DNA of 64,000 bases from Neodontobutis hainanensis (Eukaryota; Chordata; Actinopteri; Gobiiformes; Odontobutidae): positions 1 to 64,000 of the forward strand of contig JALDNG010000930.1 of NCBI GenBank assembly GCA_024349245.1. Reading direction: 5' to 3'. Below the pieces are notes generated by a model, which saw only the letters and a program-made list of their open reading frames with translations, did no database searches and was not told the DNA's origin. A program made the position numbers and the translations under genes. Below are positions 45,701 through 55,549 of this stretch, piece after piece (position 1 is the first letter of the stretch; each line of letters starts with the position of its first letter).

Positions 45701-48700
45701 ATTCAATTCTGTTCAAAAGGACAGACTATTGTGTTAGTCTGTTCCAACCTTAAATCAGATTCATCAAAAAAAAAAATTCTCTTTAAATCACTTCAATCAG
45801 TTATTAAACCCAGTGAGCACTTTGTCTTATGCTCTTAAACTTTAACCATTTTTACAGTTCAACGCATTAACTTTTCATTTAAACCACCTCCAATCCTTCA
45901 AGATTGTTTTAACACATGTTTTAACATATATATACAATTTCAATTCCCAGATTACATATTTACATTGCAGTTTAAACCTTTATTGTACAGATAACTCTTT
46001 TTAGCATATATTATTATATTATTATACCCTTTTATTAGAAATTACCATTTTAAAAACCCATTGGTCATTATACATATTATCTGCATTAACTGTTTTCATT
46101 TCAGTTTTTCTAATCACTCAAACAATATTTAAACCTCAGTTGTCGTTTAGTTTACTAACTCTAAAAAAAACAAAATGGTCGTACCAAAAATTAAATTACA
46201 TCCCAAGGTGGACTATATTTTTCCCACAGACCTTTCAGAAGGTCAAACTGTTTCCTAAATAAGTCTCCTAGACCTTGAATCGGATGTAAAGGCTCCCACA
46301 CAAAATGATTGTGGAGCTAACGTCAAACCAAAACAAAACGGAAAAACCAAAACACTTCTCGCTCCGTTCTGTGAAAAATTCCTTTGTGCACCCAAACAAG
46401 TTTGTTTTGGGAGAGGAAAAAACTCTCTCTGTTAGGAAATACCCTCTCGCAATTCACTTCAAGACACATTTTTAAATTCTTCTGATTACAAAGTGAACAT
46501 TTTCATAAACGTTATATCGTGTTTTGAACCACACTGAAATTAAGGACCTCTATTAGTTCTCGTACTAATAGATACATACCATTGTTTTGCAAAATACTAA
46601 TCAATACTTTTATTTTGGATCTAAAGTTTGGAACTTTTAACTTGTTTAAATCTTTAATCTCATCTCTACCGTGTCACACAAACTCAATACAATATCGGTT
46701 CTTTAACAGACTATTTATAAACTTTATCTCATAATTCAAAAGCACATTTACCTTCTGTAGATGTCTGTTTCATGTTTGTTCCATGTCTGTATCTGTGTGT
46801 CTTTATGTGTGTGTATGTACTTCTATGTGTGTGTGTACATATGTGTTTCTGTTCCTGACCTGTTCAAGGGTCAGTCAAAGGTCCCTCTCTTGTCTGGACC
46901 CAGTGTCGGCCTCCTCTCCTGTTCTCAGTGCCCTCTCCTCTGCCACGCCCACCACAGCCCTGCTGCCGGTCTCCATGGCAACCATGGCCAATGGTGCATT
47001 TTTCCTCGGAAAAACACATTACATTCACATTAAGGTCAAGTTTCGCACAATTTCCAACTTTAATCTACAATCTCCTCTTTGGTCTCTCTCAATAGATACA
47101 GTTTAAACTAAATACAGATAAACATTTGTCTGGAATATGTTTATATTACCGTTTGTTTTGCTGCTGTCTTTCTGCAGCGTCTCAGCCGACAGGAGCAGGT
47201 GTGTGGGGGAAGGGCAGAGGAAGTTTGCACTGGTTTGAGCGGAGAGGCCGAGACCTAAAAAATCTCACAGGACATAAAAGAAAAATACAAATGATTAGTG
47301 TTTTGAAGTCCATGTGTACCTTCCTTTTAAAAAAAAACTAATTTTTCTTTTCACTGTTACACCGGAAGCCTAGGAAAATATCTTCCATAAGCTATTTTTA
47401 AGCTATTTTTCTTTCTTGTAATTGTTTAAATCACCGCTTTCAACTCAGTTCTCAAACTTTTTCTACAAAACCATTAAAACCCTTTAATGTTCACATTCTT
47501 AGACGTTAGACATTCAACAATGGCGCCCATTCATACAACATTAATTCTAATACACAACTTTTTTAACTGCTTTTAACTTTAGGTCAACATTATACATTAT
47601 ATTATTCTCAAAAGTATAAGCCCCTCACTCTCGTAGGCTTTTCTTCTTATTCAGGTGGATCAAATTAAGGTTAAATCAACCGTACAATTGTGTCACAATG
47701 TTAGATTTTCTGTTACTATTTTTCTAATTAACTCCTTGCATGCAGGTATTTGTAATTTACATAAATTCATATCTCGCTTGCTACTTTTCCTCAGATGGAT
47801 CAGATTCTCATGCATTAACTTATCACAAGTTAAGGCTTTTTCACATTCAGGCTGTTCATAATGTTCATGCTCATTATTCAGACTGAATCAACTTCTTCCG
47901 ATAAAAACAATTTTATACATTCACTCCACAGTCGCATCCCAATCACACTCTCAAACACACTTTTACTCAGACTTTTTACTCAATACTCTCTAACCCTTTA
48001 GGTTAGATAAAATACATTAAAGCCCCTTACTTCTGTGGGCTTTAAACTTTTATCTGACTGCGTCACACACTCTGACGCACTAATTCTCTGTAAATCACCG
48101 CTTTCACACGCAGTGAAAATTCTCTGCAGGCTCTGCTATTACCAAGTCTCATAGACTTGGATCTATTATCTCACTTAAAAGTTGTTAGGCTAATACTCGA
48201 GTTCCCTGTACATTTAAACAACATTCGTAGTTAATGCAAGACTTTTTGAATGTGGGTATTAGGATACATGCTATTAAACTAAAGCAAATTATGCACTCTC
48301 TAGACCAGTTATGTCCAGACCCATATACTTTTTATCCTAATCGGTAACCTCATTTCGCATAGAGTCGCACGTGATCAATCGTGGGAGTATCAGTTTCAGA
48401 GATTCCATAAAACTTACAAAGCACAGGTATCTAAACATGCATACAATCCAGGTCTATGCACTCTTTACCACAGATTAATATCAACCTTATCCCGTTAAGG
48501 CCTCACTTATAAGATTCTTGACCAAAACACATACATGTACCCCGCCTCATGGACGGTCAGCGTTCAGCGTTCTCCTACAGTAATGATAACTACATGTAAA
48601 TATACTCAGATAAATAACATGTAATCACCGAACTGTTTAAGTAGAAGCAACCCAAACCACTACTTCCGGAAGGTTTGTTTATCACATTCACACAAAAATA

Positions 48701-48786
48701 AATTAAACAGCTGTTTACCTGAATCAAAAAGTCCAATAGTCCAGTTGTTCCTCAGCCGGACGTCTTCATGTCTCCTCTCTTTTTCT
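42704..48786 (-). other. Interior of the young LTR element, gene-poor
   Basis: About 6.1 kb, A-rich on the element's sense strand. It contains the polypurine tract at its end (42704-42716). GC-richer islands occur at 43020-43330 and 46860-47000, and a TG-rich run at 46790-46850. No frame carries retroelement motifs. The plus-strand frames at 46761-47106 are products of TG-rich repeat text. Confidence 0.6.
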
Positions 48787-48967
48787 CTCTTTGTTCAGAT
48801 ATCGTCACTGAGTCTCACACACAGATAGTGAAGGTCTGGCCCGTACTATTTAAAAACAATAGTCTCGGGACTTACAGAGAAATGCTTTGTGCATTTCCCC
48901 CGTGCACGTCAGTTTCACTTTTCTGCATGAGAAATATCAGGTATTGATATCCCGGACGAGCCCCAAA

Positions 48968-49327
48968 TGTTATAGGAATATTTTATATCCATATATTTAA
49001 CCAGAGAGACATGGAGATCGATTATAATTTAACAAGCAATGGCCAAGTTTTAATCCTTGCAAGGAGAAGCAAAGCAGCACAATATTACAGCAGAGGTTTG
49101 CTTAAAGATGTAAACATAACATGGGATTATATACAACACAGTGACGCCTTGGTGAGAGGCGTTCACAATGGTCCAGGAGCAGAAGTCCGTGACAAGCCAT
49201 GTCTCAGTCCTGTCATGTCTACTTAATGCTTGGATTAGCACAAAGGACATGACATGAATTTGACATGACCTGAAGAGAACTATAAGTCCCAGTAACAATA
49301 AACATTAAAATTAAAATTATTATAACA
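48968..49327 (-). mobile_element. 5' LTR of the young element
   Basis: 360 bp, one base shorter than the other LTR. The primer-binding site adjoins at 48949-48965. Its outer flank on the plus strand is tacat. A matching tacat is not found at the left end of the element, which ends in leader sequence instead. Confidence 0.88.
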
Positions 49328-49507
49328 TACATATATGTAACAAATGCAAGAATAGATGAACTGAGCCTGTTGTCAATGTCAAAACACTGTAAAGAAACAA
49401 TAGAAACAACACTGACAAAATTATTCTTTCGTATAAAAGGGTCATTCAGTCTAAAAATTGAATCCAACCAATAAAACCTCTTTAAAAATTAGAAAATAAA
49501 AAGATAC

Positions 49508-52500
49508 CTTTCACCACATGTAGATGCTGCTCTATCCGATCAGATTTAAACATTTTCAGACAAACAGGACAGGACTGAGCTGTTGGAAAATAGAAAGATG
49601 TTTTAGTAAAACATAATTATGTGAAAGGACATAAATATGAACTAGGTTCCTAAGTTTTAAATTATGGTGTAGTAAGAAGTGTAGGTTGTCTTAAGGACAG
49701 ACAAATCATACTTTGTTCCTCAACCAGATGAGCTGTGTCTTCCTTAGGCCCGTCACTGTCGACTTCAATGATCAAACAGGAGTCAATATGATACTTTAGA
49801 AGCTGCAGAGGTACAGCAACACCACACTTGTGACATGTGGCTTTTGCCATACCGCTGAAGGCTCCATCAGTTAGTTGTAGTGGACTTGTATCAAGATCTT
49901 CTTGGACAGGGACTATGAACAGTTTTTTTACCCCCTTGAGCAACAGACTTCAAGAGTCTGCCTGTATAACCAGCATCGTCAGGTGACACAAGGGACAGTT
50001 TACGGCTTCCCCATCCACCTGTCAAAATTAAAAATTATTTAAAAATTTTAAAAATTGCAGCCAAACATAGATTGCATAGCATAGTTTTTATAGACATTAC
50101 TGCAATTATATTAAATAAACTAACCATTGCTTATTGTTAAAAAAAAAAATCTCTGCTTACCAGCTGCTTTATAAAGTAGCCATCCACCTGTTACTGAAAA
50201 ATTGACATTTCATCTCAAAACAAACCTATTTAATATGCATTGCGCACACAATTAATATAACACAAGATACATTATAATATATATATATATATATACAGGG
50301 AGTGCAGAATTATTAGGCAAGTTGTATTTTTGAGGATTAATTTTATTATTGAACAACAACCATGTTCTCAATGAACACAAAAAACTCATTAATATCAAAG
50401 CTGAATATTTTTGGAAATTTTAGTTTTTAGTTTTAGCTTTAGCTATTTTAGGGGGATATCTGTGTGTGCAGGTGACTATTACTGTGCATAATTATTAAGC
50501 AACTTAACAAAATATATTTTGTAATAATAATAATGTATACCCATTTCAATTATTTATTTTTACCAGTGAAACCAATATAACATCTAAACATTCACAAATA
50601 TACATTTCTGACATTCAAAACCAAACAAAAACAAATCAGTGACCAATATAGCCATATTTCTTTGCAAGGACACTCAAAAGCCTGCCATCCATGGATTCTG
50701 TCAGTGTTTTGATCTGTTCACCATCAACATTGCGTGCAGCAGCAACCACAGCCTCCCAGACACTGTTCAGAGAGGTGTACTGTTTTCCCTCCTTGTAAAT
50801 CGCACATTTGATGATGGACCACAGGTTCTCAATGGGGTTCAGATCAGGTGAACAAGGAGGCCATATCATTAGATTTTCTTCTTTTATACCCTTTCTTGCC
50901 AGCCATGCTGTGGAGTACTTGGACGCGTGTGATGGAGCATTGTCCTGCATGAAAATCATGTTTTTCTTGAAGGATGCAGATTTCTTCCTGTACCACTGCT
51001 TGAAGAAGGTGTCTTCCAGAAACTGGCAGTAGGACTGGGAGTTGAGCTTGACTCCATCCTCAACCAGAAAAGGCCCCACAAGCTCATCTTAGATGATACC
51101 AGCCCAAACCAGTTCTCCACCTCCACCTTGCTGGCGTCTGAGTCGGATTGGAGCTCTCTGCCCTTTACCAATCCAGCCACGGGCCCATCCATCTGGCCCA
51201 TCAAGACTCACTCTCATTTCATCAGTCCATAAAACCTTAGAAAAATCAGTCTTGAGATATTTCTTGGCCCAGTCTTGACGTTTCAGCTTGTGTGTCTTGT
51301 TCAGTGGTGGTCGACTTTCTGCCTTTCTTACCTTGGCCATGTCTCTGAGTATTGCACACCTTGTGCTTTTGGGTACTCCAGTGATGTTGCAGCTCTGAAA
51401 TATGGCCAAACTGGTGGCAAGTGGCATCTTGGCGGCTGCACGCTTGACTTTTCTCAGTTCACGGGCAGTTATTTTGCGCCTTGGTTTTTCCACACGCTTC
51501 TTGCGACCCTGTTGACTATTTTGAATGAAACGCTTGATTGTTCGATGATCACGCTTCAGAAGCTTGGCTATTTTAAGACTGCTGCATCTCTCTGCAATAT
51601 ATCTCACTATTTTTGAATTTTCTGAGCCTGTCAAGTCCTTCTTTTGACCCATTTTGCCAAAGGAAAGGAAGTTGCCTAATAATTATGCACCTGATATAGG
51701 GTGTTGATGTCATTAGACCACACCCCTTCTCATTACAGAGACATCACCTAATATGCTTAATTGGTAGTAGGCTTTCCAGCCTATACAGCGTTATGCATGT
51801 TGTCTTGAAATAAGACAACATGCATAACGAGGATGATGTGGTCAAAATACTTATTTGCCTAATAATTCTGCACTCCCTGTATATATATATATTTTTAGAG
51901 CATAGTACCTCTTCATGTGTCATGCTTTCATCAAGATGAGCAGTCCTTGGACCCAACCCAGCCTGCATATGGGTCACTTTCTCAAGCTCACTTGGAGTTT
52001 TTTCACACTGCTTTGGTAGAAAATAGAAAGACACCTCGAGTGCCTTGATTTTTTTTGGCTGGGATAACATTTGTTGCTGGAAAGCTGCGTTTCTTCCCCG
52101 GCCTTTAGTAAAAATGCCTGGAAATGTTCTATGGTGAAAAGTTTTTGATTAAAAATTTAAATACAAGTTTAAGGTTTTTTTTTATTAGGTAGGCAAATTT
52201 CCACTGGACTGTTGCAGTACAGGCGGTTGGGCAAAAACATGCTGTTGTCACTTTTGCTTGTTAGGAGATTCCTGAGACCAGTTTATACTGGTTTTAAGCC
52301 AGGTCCGTGTGTAAACATATTTAAAATGTTTTTAGAAGAAATTAGCATTTGTGGTGAGGGATAGAATTCTGAACAGACAATGAAAAAAACTATTTACAAC
52401 ATAGCCGTAAGAACTTACATTAAAACCTATAAATTAAGAATTTTACTAACTTGAATTTGCTAACTGTATACTAATTTGCTCATTAAATAAACATACAATG

Positions 52501-52962
52501 TGAGGTACATTCATTAATGTATTCAAACCAGGCTCTGACTTTACCTATAAGTAGCAGAGTGGTTGTCATTTGCCAAAACCATCTTAATTTGTAATAGTTT
52601 GTGGATAATGCCAATTTCTCCAATGAAAATGTATTATGACCATGCCTCCAGTAGCCCCCATTTTGTACTTTAGGACATTCTGTTTACAAACTTTTAAATG
52701 GTCTATATCAAATTGGTTTAACATATGACACTTTAATGAGTGCAGTTTGATCTGTGAAAAGAAAGCAGTACTACACTAACAGAAACAGCTGAAAGTTTAT
52801 GCTAGTAAACTAGCTTTGGTTTTTGGCCTCTTCTCCCGGCCGTATTGAGGGGACCAGCACATTAGCCCAAACCGCGCGATCCTATCCCAGTGGAAATGCG
52901 CTAAAAAAAATTAAACAGACCGTAGGCATATGCTATATTATTTCTTACCTTGTCATTTCCAT
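49508..52962 (-). CDS. N-terminal exons of the HECT gene, with CxxC zinc finger
   Basis: First coding exon: ATG GAA ATG ACA AG|gtaag. The next exon (220 nt) continues TFPGIFTKGRGRNAAF, then ALEVSFYFLPKQCEKTPSEL and QAGLGPRTAHLDESMTHEE. A 27-nt micro-exon gives GWLLYKAA. The following exon reads GWGSRKLSLVSPDDAGYTGR, LFIVPVQEDLDTSPLQL and MAKATCHKCGVAVPLQLLKY with HIDSC, a zinc-finger-like Cx2C...Hx3C. The next exon gives SCPVCLKMFKSDRIEQHLH, a second zinc finger. Such UBZ/C2HC-type fingers often bind ubiquitin; that role is inference. The frame slips by one at the A7 run (49923-49929 on plus as T7). A Tc1/mariner copy sits in the intron between the first two large exons. Confidence 0.75.
50296..51879 (-). 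mobile_element. Tc1/mariner-type element with complete ends
   Basis: Terminal inverted repeats CAGGGAGTGCAGAATTATT at 50296 and AATAATTCTGCACTCCCTG ending at 51879, flanked by TA on both sides within TA-rich sequence. The length is 1584 bp, usual for the superfamily. One transposase gene on the minus strand fills most of it. It lies in an intron of the HECT gene, in the same orientation as that gene. Confidence 0.95.
50636..51652 (-). pseudogene. Tc1/mariner transposase, DD37E-type spacing, one nonsense codon
   Basis: The frame opens at 51652 with MGQKKDLTGSENSKIVRYI. A helix-turn-helix region (KLLKRDHRTIKRFIQN) is followed by a basic stretch GRKKRVEKPRRK. Catalytic motifs: WTDEMRVSLDG (first Asp), FMQDNAPSHAS (second Asp) and SPDLNPIENLW (Glu). 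I count 37 residues between the second Asp and the Glu, not the 34 of classic Tc1 elements. A single in-frame TAA at about 51089 (after LVWAGII, before DELVGPF) interrupts an otherwise continuous frame ending KKYGYIGH. It would cut and paste at TA sites in the nucleus. With one lesion only, the copy is fairly young. Confidence 0.92.
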
Positions 52963-53889
52963 TTGAAGCGATGGTCCAGTAGAATGGTCCCTCCTATCCA
53001 GCGATAAAACATTTAGTATGGTCAGACTTCAAAATAATGCGTAAAGCACAAGTGTGTACTACACGTTAGCTTCAACGCTAGCTGTACTTGGCTGCCTTTC
53101 AGTCAATAAATCCAGAAAACGCCTGGCTGACTGGACAATTTCAACTTGGTTATTCTGAAATAACAAAAATGTTTATCGCTACTATATGTGACAGACCTTC
53201 AGTAGAAATACAACAGAACAGGAGTAAAACAGTATCTAACTTAGCACCCTTGGCGCATCAGTTGCCAGGTCCCGCCATGTTTGTTGTAGGTTATTACCAT
53301 GGTCATCCTCCATAGCTGCTATTGTCCCCTAGTGATTACTTAACTACTAGTCTCTTTAGTGTGATTGAGCTTTATAACATTTATTAGAAGTAACATATGT
53401 TTTAAAAACGTCAGATATTGCATGCGAGCCTATATAAACTTTGATAACGAAAGATGAACTTACGCGCAGTGTTGCTGCTGGCCGCCATTGTTCAACTGGC
53501 TCGCGCTGTATTGCTGTGTTTACCAACGTGACCAGGTCATCGCTGCGTGATTGGCTAGAGGATAGATCGACTCACACAATATCGATTGCAATTCCTCGCA
53601 TACTCGGATGTTCCATGAACTTCTTTACTGCGTATTTTACACTGTGAATTTCGACGGTTGAATTTGAGTGGTCGAAAACATATCTTTTAATATTTACACG
53701 GCATTTTTTTATTTTGAATTTTGAAACTTTGGATAATATATATTGAAATTTCTAACCTTGAAATTCAGTCACTAAAATTCGAAGACAAAAATATTCAAAC
53801 ATATGTTTTCAGTAATAAAAAAAAATCAGAGTTAGAAATTCACAGGTATTTAAAATTCAAAGTCTGATGACACAAATAATCTTCCATAT
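52963..53889. other. Upstream region of the HECT gene, no other gene seen
   Basis: Probably holds the 5' UTR and promoter of the minus-strand HECT gene (its ATG is at 52962). Plus-strand frames 53088-53315 and 53441-53647 show no known features. Confidence 0.4.
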
Positions 53890-55545
53890 AAAAACATTGG
53901 ATCACAGAAAACCCCCAGGACCAGACATGATGGAGCCTTACTTTTGAAGTTGGCAGCAGATTTTATAGCAGAGCCACTTTCAATTTTTTAATCTTTCAAT
54001 CAAAACCAAAGAAATTCCACCAGTTTGGAAATAAGATTTTCTTCTACCTTTATTAAAGGAGGTGATCCAGCAGTTATGTCTAATTATAGGCCAATATCAA
54101 ATTTATGTGTTTTATCAAAAATCCTGGGATTTCTTGTTTGTGATGAGCTGAAGGCGTTCCTGTATTCAAATGACATCCTTTCTAAATTTCAATCAGGCTT
54201 CAGAAAAAAGCACAGTACTATCACCGCTACTAAGAAGGTGATAAATGATATTATTGTGGCACTTGATAAGAAACAGTTCTGTGCTTCACTTTTTTTAGAT
54301 CTGTAAAAAGCTTTGGACACTGTCGACCATGCTGTTTTAAAGAACAGAATGATTTGCTCAGGATTGTCAGAGCATGCAGTTGCATGGTTCTCAAATGATC
54401 TGAATAACAAGACTCAATGCATTAAAAATGAGGGACTCGTTCTGATTTTAATGTTGTCAATAAAGGGGTGCCACAGGGCTCAGTTTGGGGGCCCCTCCTT
54501 TTTATCTTGTATATTAATGATTTGGGTCAAAATGTTTCTGATGCAAATATGCATTTTTATGTTGATGATACAATCATTTACTGCTATAGATCATCCTTTG
54601 CTCAGGCCATTGAAACCCTGCAGAAAGCTATTGTTGCTGTCCAGCATTCACTTTTTCTGTTAAAACTGATCCTTAATGCTGACAAAACTAAGGTAAGGTT
54701 GTTTCCAAATTTTACAAGTGTGCCTCAGACTGTTCCAGTACTGTCCACTCTTGAAGGAATATTATAGAGGTGGTTTATGAATATAAATACCTTGGTGTCT
54801 TGATGGATAACTCCTCAGTTTTAAACCACACATAGAACAACTTGTGAAGAAATTAAAATTTAAACTGGGGTTCTTCTTCCGTAATAAACTGTGTTTTTCT
54901 TTTGAAGTAGAAAAGCGCCTTGTCACTGCAACTTTTTATCTGTCCTGGATTATGGTGATATTTTTATATGAATGTTTCTTCTTCATGTCTTCAAATGGTG
55001 GACACGGTTTATCATGCTTCTTTGAGGTTCATTACTAACTGTAGAGCCATGACGCATCACTGTGAATTGTATTCACGAGTGGGATGTCCTCTCTGGCCAC
55101 TAGGAGGCAGGGACATTGGTACACTTTTATTTTCAAAGCTATGCTTGGATTACTGCCTTCATACATTTGTACTTTAATCACACAGAGAAGTGTTGACTCT
55201 TATTCCCTGCCATCAAATGATCAGCTGTTGCTCTCTGTTCCTTTTGCCCTGAGTCGGGGAAAAAAGCCTTTGTCCACTCGGCTCCTTTTGCTTAAAATAT
55301 GCTGCAGAAAGACTGGAAACTGACTGAGCTCTTGTCCATAAACACTTTTAAAACTAAGCTGAAAGCAATGGACACTGTGTCAATAATGTGCAATTGTTTT
55401 TGATAACCTGTGTTAATTTAATGTTTCTTTGTATGTTTATAATTTTATAAACGTTTGTTGCCTCTTGGCCAGGACTCCCTTGAAAAAGAGGTTTTTAATC
55501 TCGGTTTTTAATCTTTCCTGGTTAAATAAAGGTTAAATAAAAATG
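53890..55545 (+). mobile_element. LINE with most of the RT domain, decayed (jockey/Rex1-like)
   Basis: Broken plus-strand frames carry NYRPISNLCVLSKILGF, DILSKFQSGFRKKHSTIT, LDTVDHAVLKNRM, PQGSVWGPLLFILYINDL, the catalytic MHFYVDDTIIY, and LNADKTKVRLF. These are RT motifs in the right order. Stops and frameshifts occur near 54303, 54470, 54760 and later. The copy ends with tggttaaataaaggttaaat, a short direct-repeat tail typical of such LINEs. Immediately after the tail, gypsy RNase H sequence starts in the same orientation. Confidence 0.85.
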
Positions 55546-55549
55546 TCAT

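Larger units (their letters stand above)
42157..49327 (-). mobile_element. Young LTR element without recognisable genes, in a HECT-gene intron
   Basis: Minus orientation. 5' LTR 48968-49327 (TGTTATAATAATTTT start, CCTATAACA end). The primer-binding site TGGGGCTCGTCCGGGAT (complement of 48949-48965) fits tRNA-Pro. The interior is about 6.2 kb. The polypurine tract AAAGAGGAGGGAA is the complement of 42704-42716. 3' LTR 42343-42703. By eye the LTRs differ at about one place (gacgtcc against gacgcc), so the insertion is recent. No interior frame reaches 100 codons on the sense strand and no gag or pol motif is seen, so it is non-autonomous and must have used proteins made elsewhere. Beyond the 3' LTR a second copy of the leader (42157-42342) follows. 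Confidence 0.85.
39002..52962 (-). pseudogene. G2E3-like HECT-domain gene, about 14 kb, probably disrupted
   Basis: A minus-strand gene runs from ATG at 52962 to a stop at 39002. Coding blocks that I can place, in gene order: 52949-52962, 51909-52128, 50161-50187, 49712-50018, 49508-49579, 42044-42128, 41725-41904, 40768 to about 41003, about 40425-40517, 40141-40280, 39298-39412 and 39002-39219. Junction phases agree at 52949/52128, 50161/50018, 49712/49579, 42044/41904, 40425/40280, 40141/39412 and 39298/39219. The layout (N-terminal domain, zinc finger, HECT) is that of a large fish family related to the ubiquitin ligase G2E3. Three likely frameshifts (49923-49929, near 41815, near 40975) and a phase gap between 51909 and 50187 argue for a pseudogene or for base errors in the assembly. 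Introns carry a solo LTR, a 7-kb LTR element and a Tc1/mariner copy. Confidence 0.75.

Noticed and set aside
46761..47106. Two overlapping Cys/Val-rich plus-strand frames
   Set aside because: They come from a TG-rich run in the interior of the young LTR element and lie antisense to it; no motif.
42343..49327. Treating 42157-42703 and 48787-49327 as a single longer LTR
   Set aside because: Relatives at 12996-13352 and 31924-32290 end at the TGTTATAGG border, and the primer-binding site lies just outside it, so the LTR is about 360 bp and the rest is leader.
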